From Chryseobacterium sp. G0186 (GTDB lineage: Bacteria; Bacteroidota; Bacteroidia; Flavobacteriales; Weeksellaceae), in NCBI RefSeq assembly GCF_003815675.1, contig NZ_CP033918.1:3410001-3474000 (forward strand): DNA of 64,000 nucleotides, read 5' to 3'. A program made the position numbers and the translations under genes. Numbering within the stretch: position 1 is the stretch's first letter; each line of letters starts with the position of its first letter. A model generated the notes under the pieces. That model had not been told where the DNA came from. It was given only the letters and a program-made list of their open reading frames with translations, and searched no databases. Shown one piece after another: positions 43,013-52,270 of the stretch.

Positions 43013-43540
43013 ATGAAATTTTTAGTTTCAATTATTATATTAATTTTTCTGCAGGGATGCACGCAGAAGCAACAACCCATTAAAACCACTTCTATGGAAA
43101 ATACAGAAGCAAAAAACAATCCATACTACTCAAGAACTGATACTACAAAACTGAACATCTCCAATGATGAGTGGAAGAAGATTCTTGCTCCTGATCTTTA
43201 TGCTATCGCAAGAGAAGCAGCTACAGAGAGAGCATTTACAGGGAAATACAATGAATTTGATGAGGTTGGAGATTATTATTGTGCCGTTTGCGGAAATCAT
43301 TTATTCCGTTCTACCTCAAAGTTTTCAAGCAGTTGTGGATGGCCAAGCTTCTTTGAAGCTGATAAGGAGGGAGTGTATTACAAAAGAGATCAAACCTACG
43401 GAATGGAGAGGGTAGAGGTTCTTTGCAAAAGATGCGATTCCCATTTGGGGCATGTTTTTGATGATGGTCCTAAACCTACAGGATTAAGATATTGTATGAA
43501 TTCTGTAAGTCTGGAGTTTGTTTCGGATTCGCAAAAATAA
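43013..43540 (+). CDS. msrB: Peptide-methionine (R)-S-oxide reductase, lipoprotein form
   Basis: Repairs oxidised methionine in proteins. The N-terminus MKFLVSIIILIFLQGC is a lipoprotein signal, so this MsrB works outside the cytoplasm. Zinc ligands are CAVC and CKRC; SSCGWPSF near 105-112 is the substrate loop; the catalytic Cys161 is in RYCMNSVSLEF. The residues between 20 and 45 form a linker. It overlaps slightly or abuts the next gene's region and diverges from the DUF445 gene. Confidence 0.93.
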   Translation: MKFLVSIIILIFLQGCTQKQQPIKTTSMENTEAKNNPYYSRTDTTKLNISNDEWKKILAPDLYAIAREAATERAFTGKYNEFDEVGDYYCAVCGNHLFRSTSKFSSSCGWPSFFEADKEGVYYKRDQTYGMERVEVLCKRCDSHLGHVFDDGPKPTGLRYCMNSVSLEFVSDSQK

Positions 43541-43554
43541 AATCACATTATTTC

Positions 43555-43947
43555 ATGGGTATGGAAGAAGAGAGCTTGGAAAAACGGAAACAGATCTGGG
43601 TTGCTTTGTCTGAACTATACCTTGATACGGAACTTCAGGAGTCTGATTTTAAATATGTGGCAACCACTTTTTTTGAAAGTTCTTTTACTTTTGAACAGAT
43701 CAAAGACATTGATCAATACGAGGTTTTTCCGGTTCTCTTTTCAAACCTATTCGTTCCGGCGGGAGAATGGGCAGGATCCAATGAACCTATATTATTTAAA
43801 AATATTATGAAATGGCTGGAAACAAGAAGCAAGTTGGATATTTTCGCCATCAGATGTCTTTATCTTGTCTATGGTAAGATAAATAGGAGTTATTGGAAAA
43901 GAATAGAAGAGATTTATAATCAGAGAGATGCCGGAGATCACCGTTAA
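43555..43947 (+). CDS. Small conserved protein (DUF7079-like)
   Basis: About 130 residues; I start at the ATG at 43555 (MGMEEESLEKRK), 14 nt after msrB, because the longer frame would run back into msrB. The pattern LYLDTELQESDF...SFTFEQIKDIDQYEVFPVLFSN and GEWAGSNEPILF recalls DUF7079, an uncharacterised group (from memory). Cytoplasmic; may be co-transcribed with msrB. Confidence 0.65.
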   Translation: MGMEEESLEKRKQIWVALSELYLDTELQESDFKYVATTFFESSFTFEQIKDIDQYEVFPVLFSNLFVPAGEWAGSNEPILFKNIMKWLETRSKLDIFAIRCLYLVYGKINRSYWKRIEEIYNQRDAGDHR

Positions 43948-44006
43948 AGTTTCTTAAATTGAGTTAAACTTTTTAGAGTTATAACTATCTGGTAATTATG
44001 TTTTTA

Positions 44007-44014
44007 TAATTTTG
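44007..44014 (+). promoter_or_regulatory. -7 box of the L,D-transpeptidase-like gene
   Basis: TAATTTTG, a perfect TAnnTTTG, 31 nt before the ATG at 44046. Confidence 0.45.
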
Positions 44015-44045
44015 CCCCACTAATTTGGAATTAATATATTATTGA

Positions 44046-44807
44046 ATGAATGGATTTTATGGCGTATTAGGCCTTGTTTACATGGTGACGACCTCATTCT
44101 ACCTTTCTCCAAGTACGGTGGTAAAGAATGAAAATGCTAGCACAACAAAAATTGAAAAAGTAGCTGACACTAAATCTGAAAAGAATACAGCAGTTGTATC
44201 TTCATCAGAAGGATTGTATAAATCAATCGAATTTGACCCGGAACACGAACTGAACTACGAAGTATTCTCCAAGGCTTTAACGGGCTTTGAAAATTTAAAG
44301 AAAGCAGGACTGCTTACCCAGGATTCGCATTTATTGACTATCTGCGATTTTTCTATGTCTTCCAACACAAAAAGACTTTGGGTGATTGATCTTAATGACA
44401 AAAAAGTAGTATTCAACTCCTTGGTTGCCCACGGTAAAAATACAGGCGAAGAATTTGCTACGAATTTTTCTAACACGGAAAGTTCGCGGCAGAGCAGCTT
44501 AGGATTTTATATCACGGATGCTACCTATCAGGGGGATAACGGATACTCGCTAAGATTATTGGGAATGGACAAGGGATTTAATGATGCAGCGTATAAAAGA
44601 GCAATTGTAATGCATGGAGCGGATTATGTAAGTGATGAATTTGCTACGGTACACAAGAGGATTGGAAGAAGCTGGGGGTGCCCGGCAATACCAAGAGAAC
44701 TAACACAGTCAATGATTAATACAATAAAAGGGAAAAATTGTCTGTTCATTTATTATCCCGATCAGAAATACCTTTCTGAGTCGGAATGGTTAAAAGCACA
44801 AGGATAA
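44046..44807 (+). CDS. Exported murein L,D-transpeptidase-like protein (YkuD_2 type)
   Basis: A 253-residue exported protein with a hydrophobic N-terminus (YGVLGLVYMVTTSFYLS) and a Thr/Lys linker. The catalytic domain has VMHGADYVSDEF with the conserved His and the catalytic Cys212 in GRSWGCPAIP. This group of proteins is related to L,D-transpeptidases that link peptidoglycan stems or attach proteins, though activity has rarely been shown. Followed by a good terminator. Confidence 0.87.
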   Translation: MNGFYGVLGLVYMVTTSFYLSPSTVVKNENASTTKIEKVADTKSEKNTAVVSSSEGLYKSIEFDPEHELNYEVFSKALTGFENLKKAGLLTQDSHLLTICDFSMSSNTKRLWVIDLNDKKVVFNSLVAHGKNTGEEFATNFSNTESSRQSSLGFYITDATYQGDNGYSLRLLGMDKGFNDAAYKRAIVMHGADYVSDEFATVHKRIGRSWGCPAIPRELTQSMINTIKGKNCLFIYYPDQKYLSESEWLKAQG

Positions 44808-44810
44808 CAT

Positions 44811-44838
44811 AAAAGCAGTCATTCAGGCTGCTTTTTTA
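44811..44838 (+). terminator. Terminator of the L,D-transpeptidase-like gene
   Basis: AAAGCAG pairs with CTGCTTT, followed by TTTTATTTG. Confidence 0.75.
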
Positions 44839-44969
44839 TTTGTCAGATGATTTATTAACAATAAAATTGGCGTTATCTGCTCAATCAACACGTGAACATA
44901 AAAACCGCACAGATTGTACAGGTTTTTGAATTATTATAAGTAAAAGGAATATTCTCAGGCAACAGAAAT

Positions 44970-45001
44970 AAAATCTGCATGATCCGCTCAATCAGCGAGA
45001 T
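44970..45001. repeat. Intergenic repeat, 'ATCTGCG' family
   Basis: Like 9792-9823; a further decayed relative is at about 44876-44925. Together they fill most of this 250-nt gap. Confidence 0.35.
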
Positions 45002-45002
45002 A

Positions 45003-45036
45003 AATAAAAAATCCCTGTGCGAAAATACAGGGATTT
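45003..45036 (-). terminator. Terminator of fabF
   Basis: AAATCCCTGT pairs with ACAGGGATTT around an 8-nt loop; TTTTTTATTTA follows on the minus strand. Confidence 0.85.
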
Positions 45037-45057
45037 AAAATTATCTTGATTTCAGGA

Positions 45058-46299
45058 TTATTTAAACTTCTTGAATACCAAGGTGGCATTATGCCCGCCA
45101 AAACCAAAGGCATTACTCAGTGCAAAATTGATCTCTTTCTCCTTTGCCTCTCCAAAAACAATATTAATATCTTTCGGAATACTCTCGTCAATACTATGTA
45201 GATTGATTGTAGGAGGAATAATATTATTTTGAATCGCTTTAATGGAAAGAATCGCTTCAACTGCTCCTGCAGCACCCAGTAAATGTCCTGTCATAGACTT
45301 TGTTGCGCTGATGTCAAGGTTTTTACTTCCTTTAAATGCTTTATTGATCGCTTTTAATTCAACCAGATCTCCCAGTGGAGTTGAAGTGGCATGCGGATTA
45401 ATATAGTCAATATCTTCCATATTCACACCGGCTTCTTTTACTGCAATCTGCATTGCTTTGATTGCTCCAACACCGTCAGGATGAGGGGCAGTCATATGAT
45501 AAGCATCTGCCGTCATAGCAGCTCCTGCCAACTCAGCATAGATTTTTGCTCCTCTTGCTTTGGCATGCTCATATTCTTCAAGGATTAGCGCTCCGGCACC
45601 TTCTCCCATTACAAATCCATCCCTTTCCGCATCATAGGGACGGCTTGCTGTAGCAAAATCATCATTTCTGGTAGACATGGCTTTCATAACGGAGAATCCA
45701 CCAATAGAAGCCGGAGTAATAGCTGCCTCAGAACCACCACTGATGATTACCTTTGCTTTTCCGAGACGGATGTAGTTGAAAGCATCCATCAAGGCTGTAT
45801 TTCCTGTGGCACAAGCAGAAACCGTTGTGTAGTTAATTCCCTGAAGTCCATATTTCATGGAGATCATTCCCGAAGCCATGTTGGCAATAAACTTAGGAAC
45901 AAAAAACGGATTAAAACGTGGAGATCCGTCACCTTGTGCAAAATCCATTACTTCTTTCTCAAAAGTCCACATTCCACCCTGTCCTGTTCCCCAGATTACT
46001 CCCGTATCAAAAGGGTCCATGTTTTCAAGCTCCAGCCCGGAATCCTGTAGGGCCTCCGCAGAAGCGTACATGGCATATTGTGTAAAAAGATCACTTCTTT
46101 TAATTTCATTGTGGGTAAGGTACACCTTTGGATCAAAGTCTTTCACTTCACAAGCGAAGTGGACCTTAAACTTTTCTGAATCGAAATGAGTGATTAACCC
46201 TGCTCCGCTGGCTCCGTTAATACTGTTTTGCCAAAAATCTTCGACATTGTTTCCCAGGGGCGTCAATGCTCCCAACCCTGTAATGACAACTCTTTTCAT
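45058..46299 (-). CDS. fabF: Beta-ketoacyl-ACP synthase II
   Basis: Condenses malonyl-ACP with acyl-ACP in fatty-acid elongation. Catalytic Cys163 is in VSACATGNTAL; the two His are in NPHATSTPLGD near 300-310 and GHLLGAAG near 340. 413 residues is normal. It is not next to acpP or rnc, as the main fabF of Bacteroidota often is, so it may be a second copy for a special lipid, or simply stands alone. It has its own terminator. Confidence 0.92.
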   Translation of the reverse strand: MKRVVITGLGALTPLGNNVEDFWQNSINGASGAGLITHFDSEKFKVHFACEVKDFDPKVYLTHNEIKRSDLFTQYAMYASAEALQDSGLELENMDPFDTGVIWGTGQGGMWTFEKEVMDFAQGDGSPRFNPFFVPKFIANMASGMISMKYGLQGINYTTVSACATGNTALMDAFNYIRLGKAKVIISGGSEAAITPASIGGFSVMKAMSTRNDDFATASRPYDAERDGFVMGEGAGALILEEYEHAKARGAKIYAELAGAAMTADAYHMTAPHPDGVGAIKAMQIAVKEAGVNMEDIDYINPHATSTPLGDLVELKAINKAFKGSKNLDISATKSMTGHLLGAAGAVEAILSIKAIQNNIIPPTINLHSIDESIPKDINIVFGEAKEKEINFALSNAFGFGGHNATLVFKKFK

Positions 46300-46504
46300 A
46301 TCTAGTTATTAATTTTAAACAGATTAGATTTTCATGAGGTAAATCCGATTTACCCATGCTTCATTTTCACTTCTTTCTTTTATCATTTGGGTTTTCGTTT
46401 GCAATATTATCATTTTTCTTTCGCTACAGACGAATAAATGGACATATTATTTATGGCATAACGAAATTATATTGGATAAAAGAGAGCTTTTTTATGATGA
46501 TAAA

Positions 46505-47773
46505 CTACTTTTCAATGATCATGGTAACTCCCTGACCCCGGGCGGCACAGATTGAAATGAAACCTTTTCCACTGCCTTTTTCATTCAATAGTTTGGCTAA
46601 GGTTGCTATGATTCTTCCGCCTGTTGCAGCAAAAGGATGGGCTGCGGCAAGGCTTCCTCCCTTTACATTCAGTTTGTTTTGGTCAATCTTCCCGAGAGCT
46701 TTTTCCAATCCGAATTTTTTCGCCAGATCATCATTTTCCCAGATTTTTATGGTTGCTAAAACCTGTGCTGCAAAAGCTTCATGGATTTCGTAGTAATCAA
46801 AATCCTCCAGATTCATTCCTGCTTTCTTTAGCATTCTTTCTGCTGCAAAAACAGGAGCAAGTAAAAGATTTTGTTTGTTCTCCACATATTCTATTCCTGC
46901 AAGTTCTGAAAACGTAATATAAGCCAGGATAGGAAGATTGTTTGCCTTGGCCCATTCTTCACTTGCCAAGAGAACGGCTGAAGCTCCATCTGTAAAAGGA
47001 GTGGAGTTTCCGGCAGTTAAAGTTCCGTTTTGTTTGTCAAAGGCTGGCTTTAATTGAGATAGCTTTTCAAAACTGGTGTCACGGCGTAGATTATTATCAT
47101 TATCGAGACCAAATGCAGGAGTGATCATATCATCAAAGAATCCCTCATCATAAGCTTTTGCCATATTCTGATGACTCTTAAAAGCCAATGCATCCTGATC
47201 CTCCCTTGAAATCTGATAATATTTAGAAGTAATCTCAGTATGTTCTCCCATTACTAAACCTGTCTTGGGCTCCTGTCCTTTGTAGGGAATAGGCATCCAG
47301 TCTTTAAGGCTTGGTGCTAACAGGTGTTTTAATTTTCCAAAGGCAGATTTTTCTTTGTTGGCTTTCAAAAGAGCTTTTCTTAATCGGGGAGCAGACTCAA
47401 ATGGAATATTGCTCATCGCTTCTACACCACAGGCGATTCCGTTTTCTATCTGACCGAGTGCAATTTTGTTTCTGATATAAATAGCTGCCTCAATGCCCGT
47501 ATCACAGGCCTGCTGAAGATCACAAGCGGGAGTGGCGGGATCTAATGAGGTATTCATTACTGTTTCCCTGATGAGGTTACTCTCAGAAATGTGTTTAATC
47601 ACAGCTCCGCCTGCAACCTCTCCAAGCAACTTTCCTTTGAGCTGATAGCGGTCTATCAAGCCATTCAGAGCTGCCAGCAGAAGATCCTGATTACCTTTTT
47701 CTGAGTATGCTGTATTCATTCTGGCAAACGGGATTCTGTTGTATCCTACAATTGCCACTCTTTTTGTTTCCAT
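46505..47773 (-). CDS. Acetyl-CoA C-acyltransferase (thiolase, FadI-like)
   Basis: Cleaves or forms beta-ketoacyl-CoA; last step of fatty-acid beta-oxidation. Catalytic Cys90 is in LQQACDTGIEA; the second and third sites are EIHEAFAAQV near 324-334, GGSLAAAHPFAATGG near 373-388 and CAARGQG near 410, where relatives usually have Gly in place of Arg. 422 residues fits FadI. It lies 10 nt after the TetR gene, so the regulator controls it directly. Confidence 0.9.
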   Translation of the reverse strand: METKRVAIVGYNRIPFARMNTAYSEKGNQDLLLAALNGLIDRYQLKGKLLGEVAGGAVIKHISESNLIRETVMNTSLDPATPACDLQQACDTGIEAAIYIRNKIALGQIENGIACGVEAMSNIPFESAPRLRKALLKANKEKSAFGKLKHLLAPSLKDWMPIPYKGQEPKTGLVMGEHTEITSKYYQISREDQDALAFKSHQNMAKAYDEGFFDDMITPAFGLDNDNNLRRDTSFEKLSQLKPAFDKQNGTLTAGNSTPFTDGASAVLLASEEWAKANNLPILAYITFSELAGIEYVENKQNLLLAPVFAAERMLKKAGMNLEDFDYYEIHEAFAAQVLATIKIWENDDLAKKFGLEKALGKIDQNKLNVKGGSLAAAHPFAATGGRIIATLAKLLNEKGSGKGFISICAARGQGVTMIIEK

Positions 47774-47783
47774 AGTATGAAAT

Positions 47784-48389
47784 TTATGATGGAAGAATAG
47801 TTAATTCATAATCGATCATATTCTTGATCTTATCCAGAGCTTGATTGAGAAATTTTTCATCATCCATCGTTTTGGAGAGTAAGATTCCCCCTTCTATCAG
47901 CATAATAAAAAGAGATGCATATTCTTCTGCGCTCACCGAGGCATTCAGTTCTCTGTTCTTTTGCCCGTGGATGATGACTGCAGAAATCTTTTCTGTCCAT
48001 AATGTAAAAGACTGTTGAACATGTTTTTTAAGCGAAGGGAAAGAGTCATCCGCTTCTGTTGCAGCATTCATGAGAGGGCATCCTCCATTTGAGAATACAG
48101 AACGCCAATTTTTTCTGTAAAAAGCTACAAAGGCATGCAGCTTTTCCGTTGAAGTCGGATATTGATCTCCAAGGGAATGATTCATTATCTTGCTCAGCAG
48201 TCCTGCATTGTACTTATATACTTCAATAGCAACCTGATCTTTATTCTCAAAATTCCCATAAATACTCCCTTTCGTCAATCCTGTTGCCTGGGTGATATCA
48301 GACAGCGAAGTGGAAATATAACCTTTGGTATTGAATAAAGTGGCTGTTTTTTCAATGATAAACTGTTTTGTCTTTTCTGCTTTTGACAT
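47784..48389 (-). CDS. TetR/AcrR-family repressor
   Basis: A 201-residue regulator: helix-turn-helix near residues 25-45 (TSLSDITQATGLTKGSIYGN), helical ligand-binding C-terminus with a TetR_C-type CPLMNAATEADDSFPSLKKH segment. It probably represses itself and the thiolase through the palindrome 33 nt upstream. The ligand may be an acyl-CoA, in keeping with the thiolase, but this is inference. Confidence 0.9.
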   Translation of the reverse strand: MSKAEKTKQFIIEKTATLFNTKGYISTSLSDITQATGLTKGSIYGNFENKDQVAIEVYKYNAGLLSKIMNHSLGDQYPTSTEKLHAFVAFYRKNWRSVFSNGGCPLMNAATEADDSFPSLKKHVQQSFTLWTEKISAVIIHGQKNRELNASVSAEEYASLFIMLIEGGILLSKTMDDEKFLNQALDKIKNMIDYELTILPS

Positions 48390-48421
48390 TTTAAGTAGCT
48401 AAATGATAATGCAAATATACA

Positions 48422-48445
48422 AAAATATACCAACTGGTATATTTT
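48422..48445. promoter_or_regulatory. Perfect 24-bp palindrome, TetR operator
   Basis: AAAATATACC, AACT, GGTATATTTT: 10-bp perfect arms around a 4-bp centre, 33 nt before the TetR gene. The core ATACCAACTGGTAT is a typical TetR-family site. Confidence 0.8.
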
Positions 48446-48510
48446 ATTTGAAAAATTAAGTCTGAATGCTTATGAGAATCCAGACTTAATGTATTGATAT
48501 CAGGAAATGT

Positions 48511-48927
48511 TTAGATTAAAGTAGCATTCAGAATAATCTCAAAGTTGAAAGCTGCACTTACAGGACATCCTTCTTCTGCAATTTTAGCATATTTCTGGAA
48601 CTCTTCCTCTGAAATTCCCGGAACCTTTGCCGTTAAAGTCAATTCAGACTTTGTGATTTTGCCAATATTAGGATCAAGGGTAATTACAGAAGTTGTTTTC
48701 AGTTCTTCAGGATTGTAACCGGCTTGGGATAGCTCTGCATCCAGTTTCATCGTAAAGCATCCTGCGTGGGCGGCAGCCAGTAATTCTTCAGGGTTGGTCC
48801 CCACTCCTTCAGCAAAACGACTGTTGAAAGAATATTGAGTTTGGTTTAATGTTGTACTTTGGGTAGTGATATGTCCTTTACCTTCTTTGATGGTACCGTT
48901 CCAAACGGCTGTTGCGTTACGTCTCAT
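48511..48927 (-). CDS. OsmC-family peroxiredoxin
   Basis: A 138-residue thiol peroxidase that reduces organic hydroperoxides. The redox Cys pair is Cys57 (HAGCFTMKL) and Cys121 (EEGCPVSAA). [10 protein letters not shown] near 45-54 is the usual OsmC pattern. Cytoplasmic. It stands between the TetR palindrome and the AraC gene and may respond to the latter. Confidence 0.92.
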   Translation of the reverse strand: MRRNATAVWNGTIKEGKGHITTQSTTLNQTQYSFNSRFAEGVGTNPEELLAAAHAGCFTMKLDAELSQAGYNPEELKTTSVITLDPNIGKITKSELTLTAKVPGISEEEFQKYAKIAEEGCPVSAAFNFEIILNATLI

Positions 48928-48983
48928 AATGTTTGTTTTTTTGTTTTAATATTGATTGATTTTGATGTTACAAAGGTAGATTG

Positions 48984-49880
48984 TTAGCAGCCTTGTTTCA
49001 ATAGATAAAAAGGCTTAAGTATTGTACTTTTTTCCCGGGAGGTAGTTTTTTTGAAATTTACAGGCGTGCTTCCTGTTTTATGGGTAAAAAGCCGGTTGAA
49101 ATAGGCGGGATCTTCATATCCTAAATCATAGGCAATTTCTTTGACGGTTTTGTCTGTATAAAAAAGTAATCTTTTTGCTTCCAATAAAATCCTGTTGATA
49201 ATAAACTGGTTGGGTGATGCCAGATTCAGGTTTTTAAATTTATGGGTTAGGGTTTTTGGAGCGATATGGAGTAATTCTGCATACTCTGAAACATTATGTT
49301 TTTCTCTGAAATGGATTTCGAGGTGTCTGCTGAAATCTCTGAAAATATCCAGTTCACTGCCCGGTATTTTTAGGGTAGCATTATCCAGATTCTGTTTCTT
49401 CCATTTTCTGGTAGCCCGGATGATGATTTGTTTTACATAGGTCCTGATCATTTCTTCTGCGGAAGAATCTTCCCATTCAAGTTCATTCCTGATGTTCTGA
49501 AATAATACTTTAATGAGATCTGCTTCACCATCATCGAGTTCAACGAAAGGAATTTCAAATACATTATGAAAGAGAAGACCATCACAGGCAACTTCCTTAT
49601 CATGAATCTGAATACAGTAAAAATCACGATTATAATGGAGAAGCATAGATTCTTCTTGTCCTTTTTCTATGTTGAGGTGCTGATTGGTGAGGAAAAACAG
49701 AGAGGAGGTCTTTGTTTGGTAATGGTTAAAGTCTACGGTAAGCTCATATCCTGAGGGAATATAAAATACCTTGATTTCCGAGATGAACCGATTTCCGTTG
49801 AAGTTTTCCAGATTTTCTTCTGAAAATATCTCCAGCCCAAGTCTTTTATAATGATCTTCAAAAATAAGGGATTGCGGCAT
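48984..49880 (-). CDS. AraC-family transcriptional regulator
   Basis: A 298-residue regulator with a beta-rich N-terminal sensing part and a C-terminal double helix-turn-helix (NVSEYAELLHIAPKTLTHKF near 196-215 and KTVKEIAYDLGYEDPAYFNR near 244-263). It lies 56 nt before the OsmC gene on the same strand. Ligand unknown. Confidence 0.9.
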   Translation of the reverse strand: MPQSLIFEDHYKRLGLEIFSEENLENFNGNRFISEIKVFYIPSGYELTVDFNHYQTKTSSLFFLTNQHLNIEKGQEESMLLHYNRDFYCIQIHDKEVACDGLLFHNVFEIPFVELDDGEADLIKVLFQNIRNELEWEDSSAEEMIRTYVKQIIIRATRKWKKQNLDNATLKIPGSELDIFRDFSRHLEIHFREKHNVSEYAELLHIAPKTLTHKFKNLNLASPNQFIINRILLEAKRLLFYTDKTVKEIAYDLGYEDPAYFNRLFTHKTGSTPVNFKKTTSREKSTILKPFYLLKQGC

Positions 49881-49975
49881 ACTTTAACTTTAGTTTAAAG
49901 ATATAAAAAATGGTGGTTTCAAAAATATATAAAATTGATAAAGGCTATGAATATGACTTTAAATTTTAGAATATA

Positions 49976-50831
49976 AACCTGTTTAAACTTTTATTTTTCT
50001 TAGGAACAAAACAGAAAAAGCCAGATAATGTAGGCTGATCCATGTAATATTAATTGTTTCATACCTTACCAGTAAAGCCTTGAAACTATCCAGCCAGGCA
50101 TTTGCTTTTTCTATTTTGAATCTTCTTTTATAGAGTTCAGTATCAAAATATTTTTCATGTTTTGTATCCCCGTTTCGAGGATTCTCCTTAATATTACCGA
50201 TAATTTCTTTTTTATCCAAAATATCTCTGAGTTTTTTACCGTCAAAACCAGAGTCTGCATTGAGAAATAATCCTTTACACTCTATATCTGCATCATTCAG
50301 AAGACCTAAAATATCTTCTAAAGTTTCTTCAATATTATACAGATCATGATGCTCTCCACTTATTGGTTTTCCCATTGAAAGCATCTGTCCCTGATTATCA
50401 CAGAGGAAAATACAGTTGCTGGTTTTGGATGATTTTCTTCCCTGATATCCTACCGATTCTCCTCCCGTTCTGCTACGGGTATGGCTTCCATCCATTTGGA
50501 CGCTGGAAAGGTCAAGCTTCCTTTTATGGCTACCTAGAAGAGAAATCCAGATTCGTCTGAAAGAACCGTCTTTACACCATTTATTGAAGTAATAATAAAT
50601 CAATTGCCAGCTTATTGTTTCCTTTGAAAAATATTCTTTCAGACTTAATTCCCGCCATTGACACCCCGTTTTCAATCGTTTGATAATGAGCTTAAAGATT
50701 TTTCCTAAATCAAATCTCGTAGAAAATCCTCGTTTGCCTTTGCTTATGAGTTCCAGATTTTAGTTCTTTTTTTTACAACTCTAAATTGCTAATTTTCTGG
50801 AAACTCTTTCTCTAAAAAGTTTAAACAGGTT
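49976..50831 (-). mobile_element. IS5-type insertion sequence
   Basis: An 856-bp element with perfect 17-bp terminal inverted repeats AACCTGTTTAAACTTTT (49976-49992) and its complement (50815-50831). I see no clear target duplication directly outside the ends. It holds one transposase frame. Its right end is 8 bp from the conserved promoter box of the GH18 gene. Confidence 0.88.
49983..50759 (-). CDS. IS5-family transposase, start codon not clear
   Basis: DDE transposase. The frame is open from 50759 and reads NLELISKGKRGFSTRFDLGK and onward; no ATG lies at its head (TAA, AAT, CTG), and the first usable codon I see is a TTG at 50675. The catalytic residues are Asp in VQMDGSHTR, Asp in NADSGFDG and Glu in RRFKIEKANAW. 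The start may have been mutated, or initiation is non-canonical, so activity is in doubt. Confidence 0.75.
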   Translation of the reverse strand, partial: NLELISKGKRGFSTRFDLGKIFKLIIKRLKTGCQWRELSLKEYFSKETISWQLIYYYFNKWCKDGSFRRIWISLLGSHKRKLDLSSVQMDGSHTRSRTGGESVGYQGRKSSKTSNCIFLCDNQGQMLSMGKPISGEHHDLYNIEETLEDILGLLNDADIECKGLFLNADSGFDGKKLRDILDKKEIIGNIKENPRNGDTKHEKYFDTELYKRRFKIEKANAWLDSFKALLVRYETINITWISLHYLAFSVLFLRKIKV

Positions 50832-50838
50832 CAATATG

Positions 50839-50906
50839 AAAAATAATATTATTAAATGATAAAATAATATTATCTCCCTTTACTTGCAAAATTTAGATTT
50901 GTTAAT
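50839..50906 (+). promoter_or_regulatory. Conserved 68-bp promoter box before the GH18 gene
   Basis: About 75 percent identical to 53328-53395 before susC. It holds two ATAATATTAT-like half sites, ATGATAAAATA between them, and ends with -7 box TAGATTTG (50894-50901). The predicted transcript has a leader of about 125 nt. Probable binding site of the locus regulator. Confidence 0.75.
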
Positions 50907-51030
50907 ATTTATTTAATATTGTTGAAATATTAAACTTTAATTGATTTTATTAAACATTGTGTAGTTTATTTATGTAAAATCTAGGTGAATGATTGAAAAA
51001 ACAATAAAAAACAATAAAAAACAATAAATT

Positions 51031-52029
51031 ATGAAAGGTAAAGCTAAACTTTCGTTTTTAAACTTATTATTACTAATCCTGATCTTTTTCAATTTTACAT
51101 CTTGTAAAGGGGATAGAGAAGAAGTTGACACACAGGAACAACAACAGGATCCGCTTGAAGTTATCAATAATAAAAAATTTAAAGTGGTTGGATATTTTAA
51201 TGGACTAACGAGAGGAGGAATGGTTCCGGATTATTATAATCTAAGAGATATCCCTGATGGTGTGGATATTGTAAATCTTTTTCATCGTTTTTCAGGACTT
51301 TGTAATTTAAAAAGGGGTGACAGAACTCCAGGGGCAACGGGTGAAGATGCTAAAACCCTGACTGAGATTATAAACGACATTAAATATATGAGATCAAATA
51401 AAAAAATCGTAGTTCAAACTCAATTTGTCAATGAAATTTTTGAAAATTACAAAGATGCAATGAAAACTGTAAAGTTTCAAAACACTCCTGAAGATTATGA
51501 TGCTTACGCCAAAAAGGTAGCAGATTCTTTAAGTAAATGGGGATTCGACGGGATAGATCTTGATATAGAGCCCGGCTACTCTGTTACTGGTTTCAATGAT
51601 GATGATTTAGATCTTTATGTACAGGCTTTTGCTAAATATTTTGGGCCAAAATCTAAATCAGGTAAGCTGTTAATTATTGATACTAATGTAGGATTTTCAG
51701 AATTGAATCTATCAAAAGAAACACTTTCAAAAATTAATCTACTGTATATTCAGGATTATTGGGGTAGTGAGACTTATACTGATAATAAAATTGATGGCTA
51801 TTTACAGATTGGCTTTCCAAAAGAACGGGTAATACTGATCTCTGCGGACTTTGAAGATGCATATTCCTCTACTAGTCCCATTAATGGACCATTGCGTTTA
51901 AAACAATATTATACATCCCCAAAGTATCAATCTAAAGTAGGTGGTTATGGAGCTTATGGTTTTAATTTTGACAAGAAATTGGATTATAAGTATTATCAGG
52001 AAATGATAACAAAACTTAAAACTTATTAA
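51031..52029 (+). CDS. GH18 glycosidase lipoprotein, probable endo-beta-N-acetylglucosaminidase
   Basis: A 332-residue surface lipoprotein (lipobox FTSC, Cys25). The GH18 catalytic motif DxxDxDxE is DGIDLDIE at 173-180, Glu180 being the acid/base. GH18 includes chitinases and endoglycosidases such as EndoF, which cut N-glycans between the two core GlcNAc residues; the neighbouring mannose enzymes favour the latter. It would release glycan from glycoprotein at the cell surface for SusC/SusD uptake. It shares its promoter box with susC. Confidence 0.85.
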   Translation: MKGKAKLSFLNLLLLILIFFNFTSCKGDREEVDTQEQQQDPLEVINNKKFKVVGYFNGLTRGGMVPDYYNLRDIPDGVDIVNLFHRFSGLCNLKRGDRTPGATGEDAKTLTEIINDIKYMRSNKKIVVQTQFVNEIFENYKDAMKTVKFQNTPEDYDAYAKKVADSLSKWGFDGIDLDIEPGYSVTGFNDDDLDLYVQAFAKYFGPKSKSGKLLIIDTNVGFSELNLSKETLSKINLLYIQDYWGSETYTDNKIDGYLQIGFPKERVILISADFEDAYSSTSPINGPLRLKQYYTSPKYQSKVGGYGAYGFNFDKKLDYKYYQEMITKLKTY

Positions 52030-52088
52030 AAATAAATAAAAATAAGTTAGTTCTATTGCAATGTTTATTTAAGAAAAATCTAAAATAT

Positions 52089-52124
52089 AAAAGCCGCTTC
52101 TATGATGCTTGTTAAGCGGCTTTG
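52089..52124 (+). terminator. Terminator of the GH18 gene
   Basis: AAAGCCGCTT pairs with AAGCGGCTTT around a 14-nt loop; only a short T-run follows. Confidence 0.55.
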
Positions 52125-52270
52125 TATCTAGAAATTTAGGATATAAAAGATGTAGTGTCCCTTTTATAAAAATAACCGTAATTTAGTAATTCAATTACAA
52201 GTAATAATTATGTATACGAATTGCTTGAATAATATACATTAATTCCATTTAATTTTTCAAACCGGCGTGA

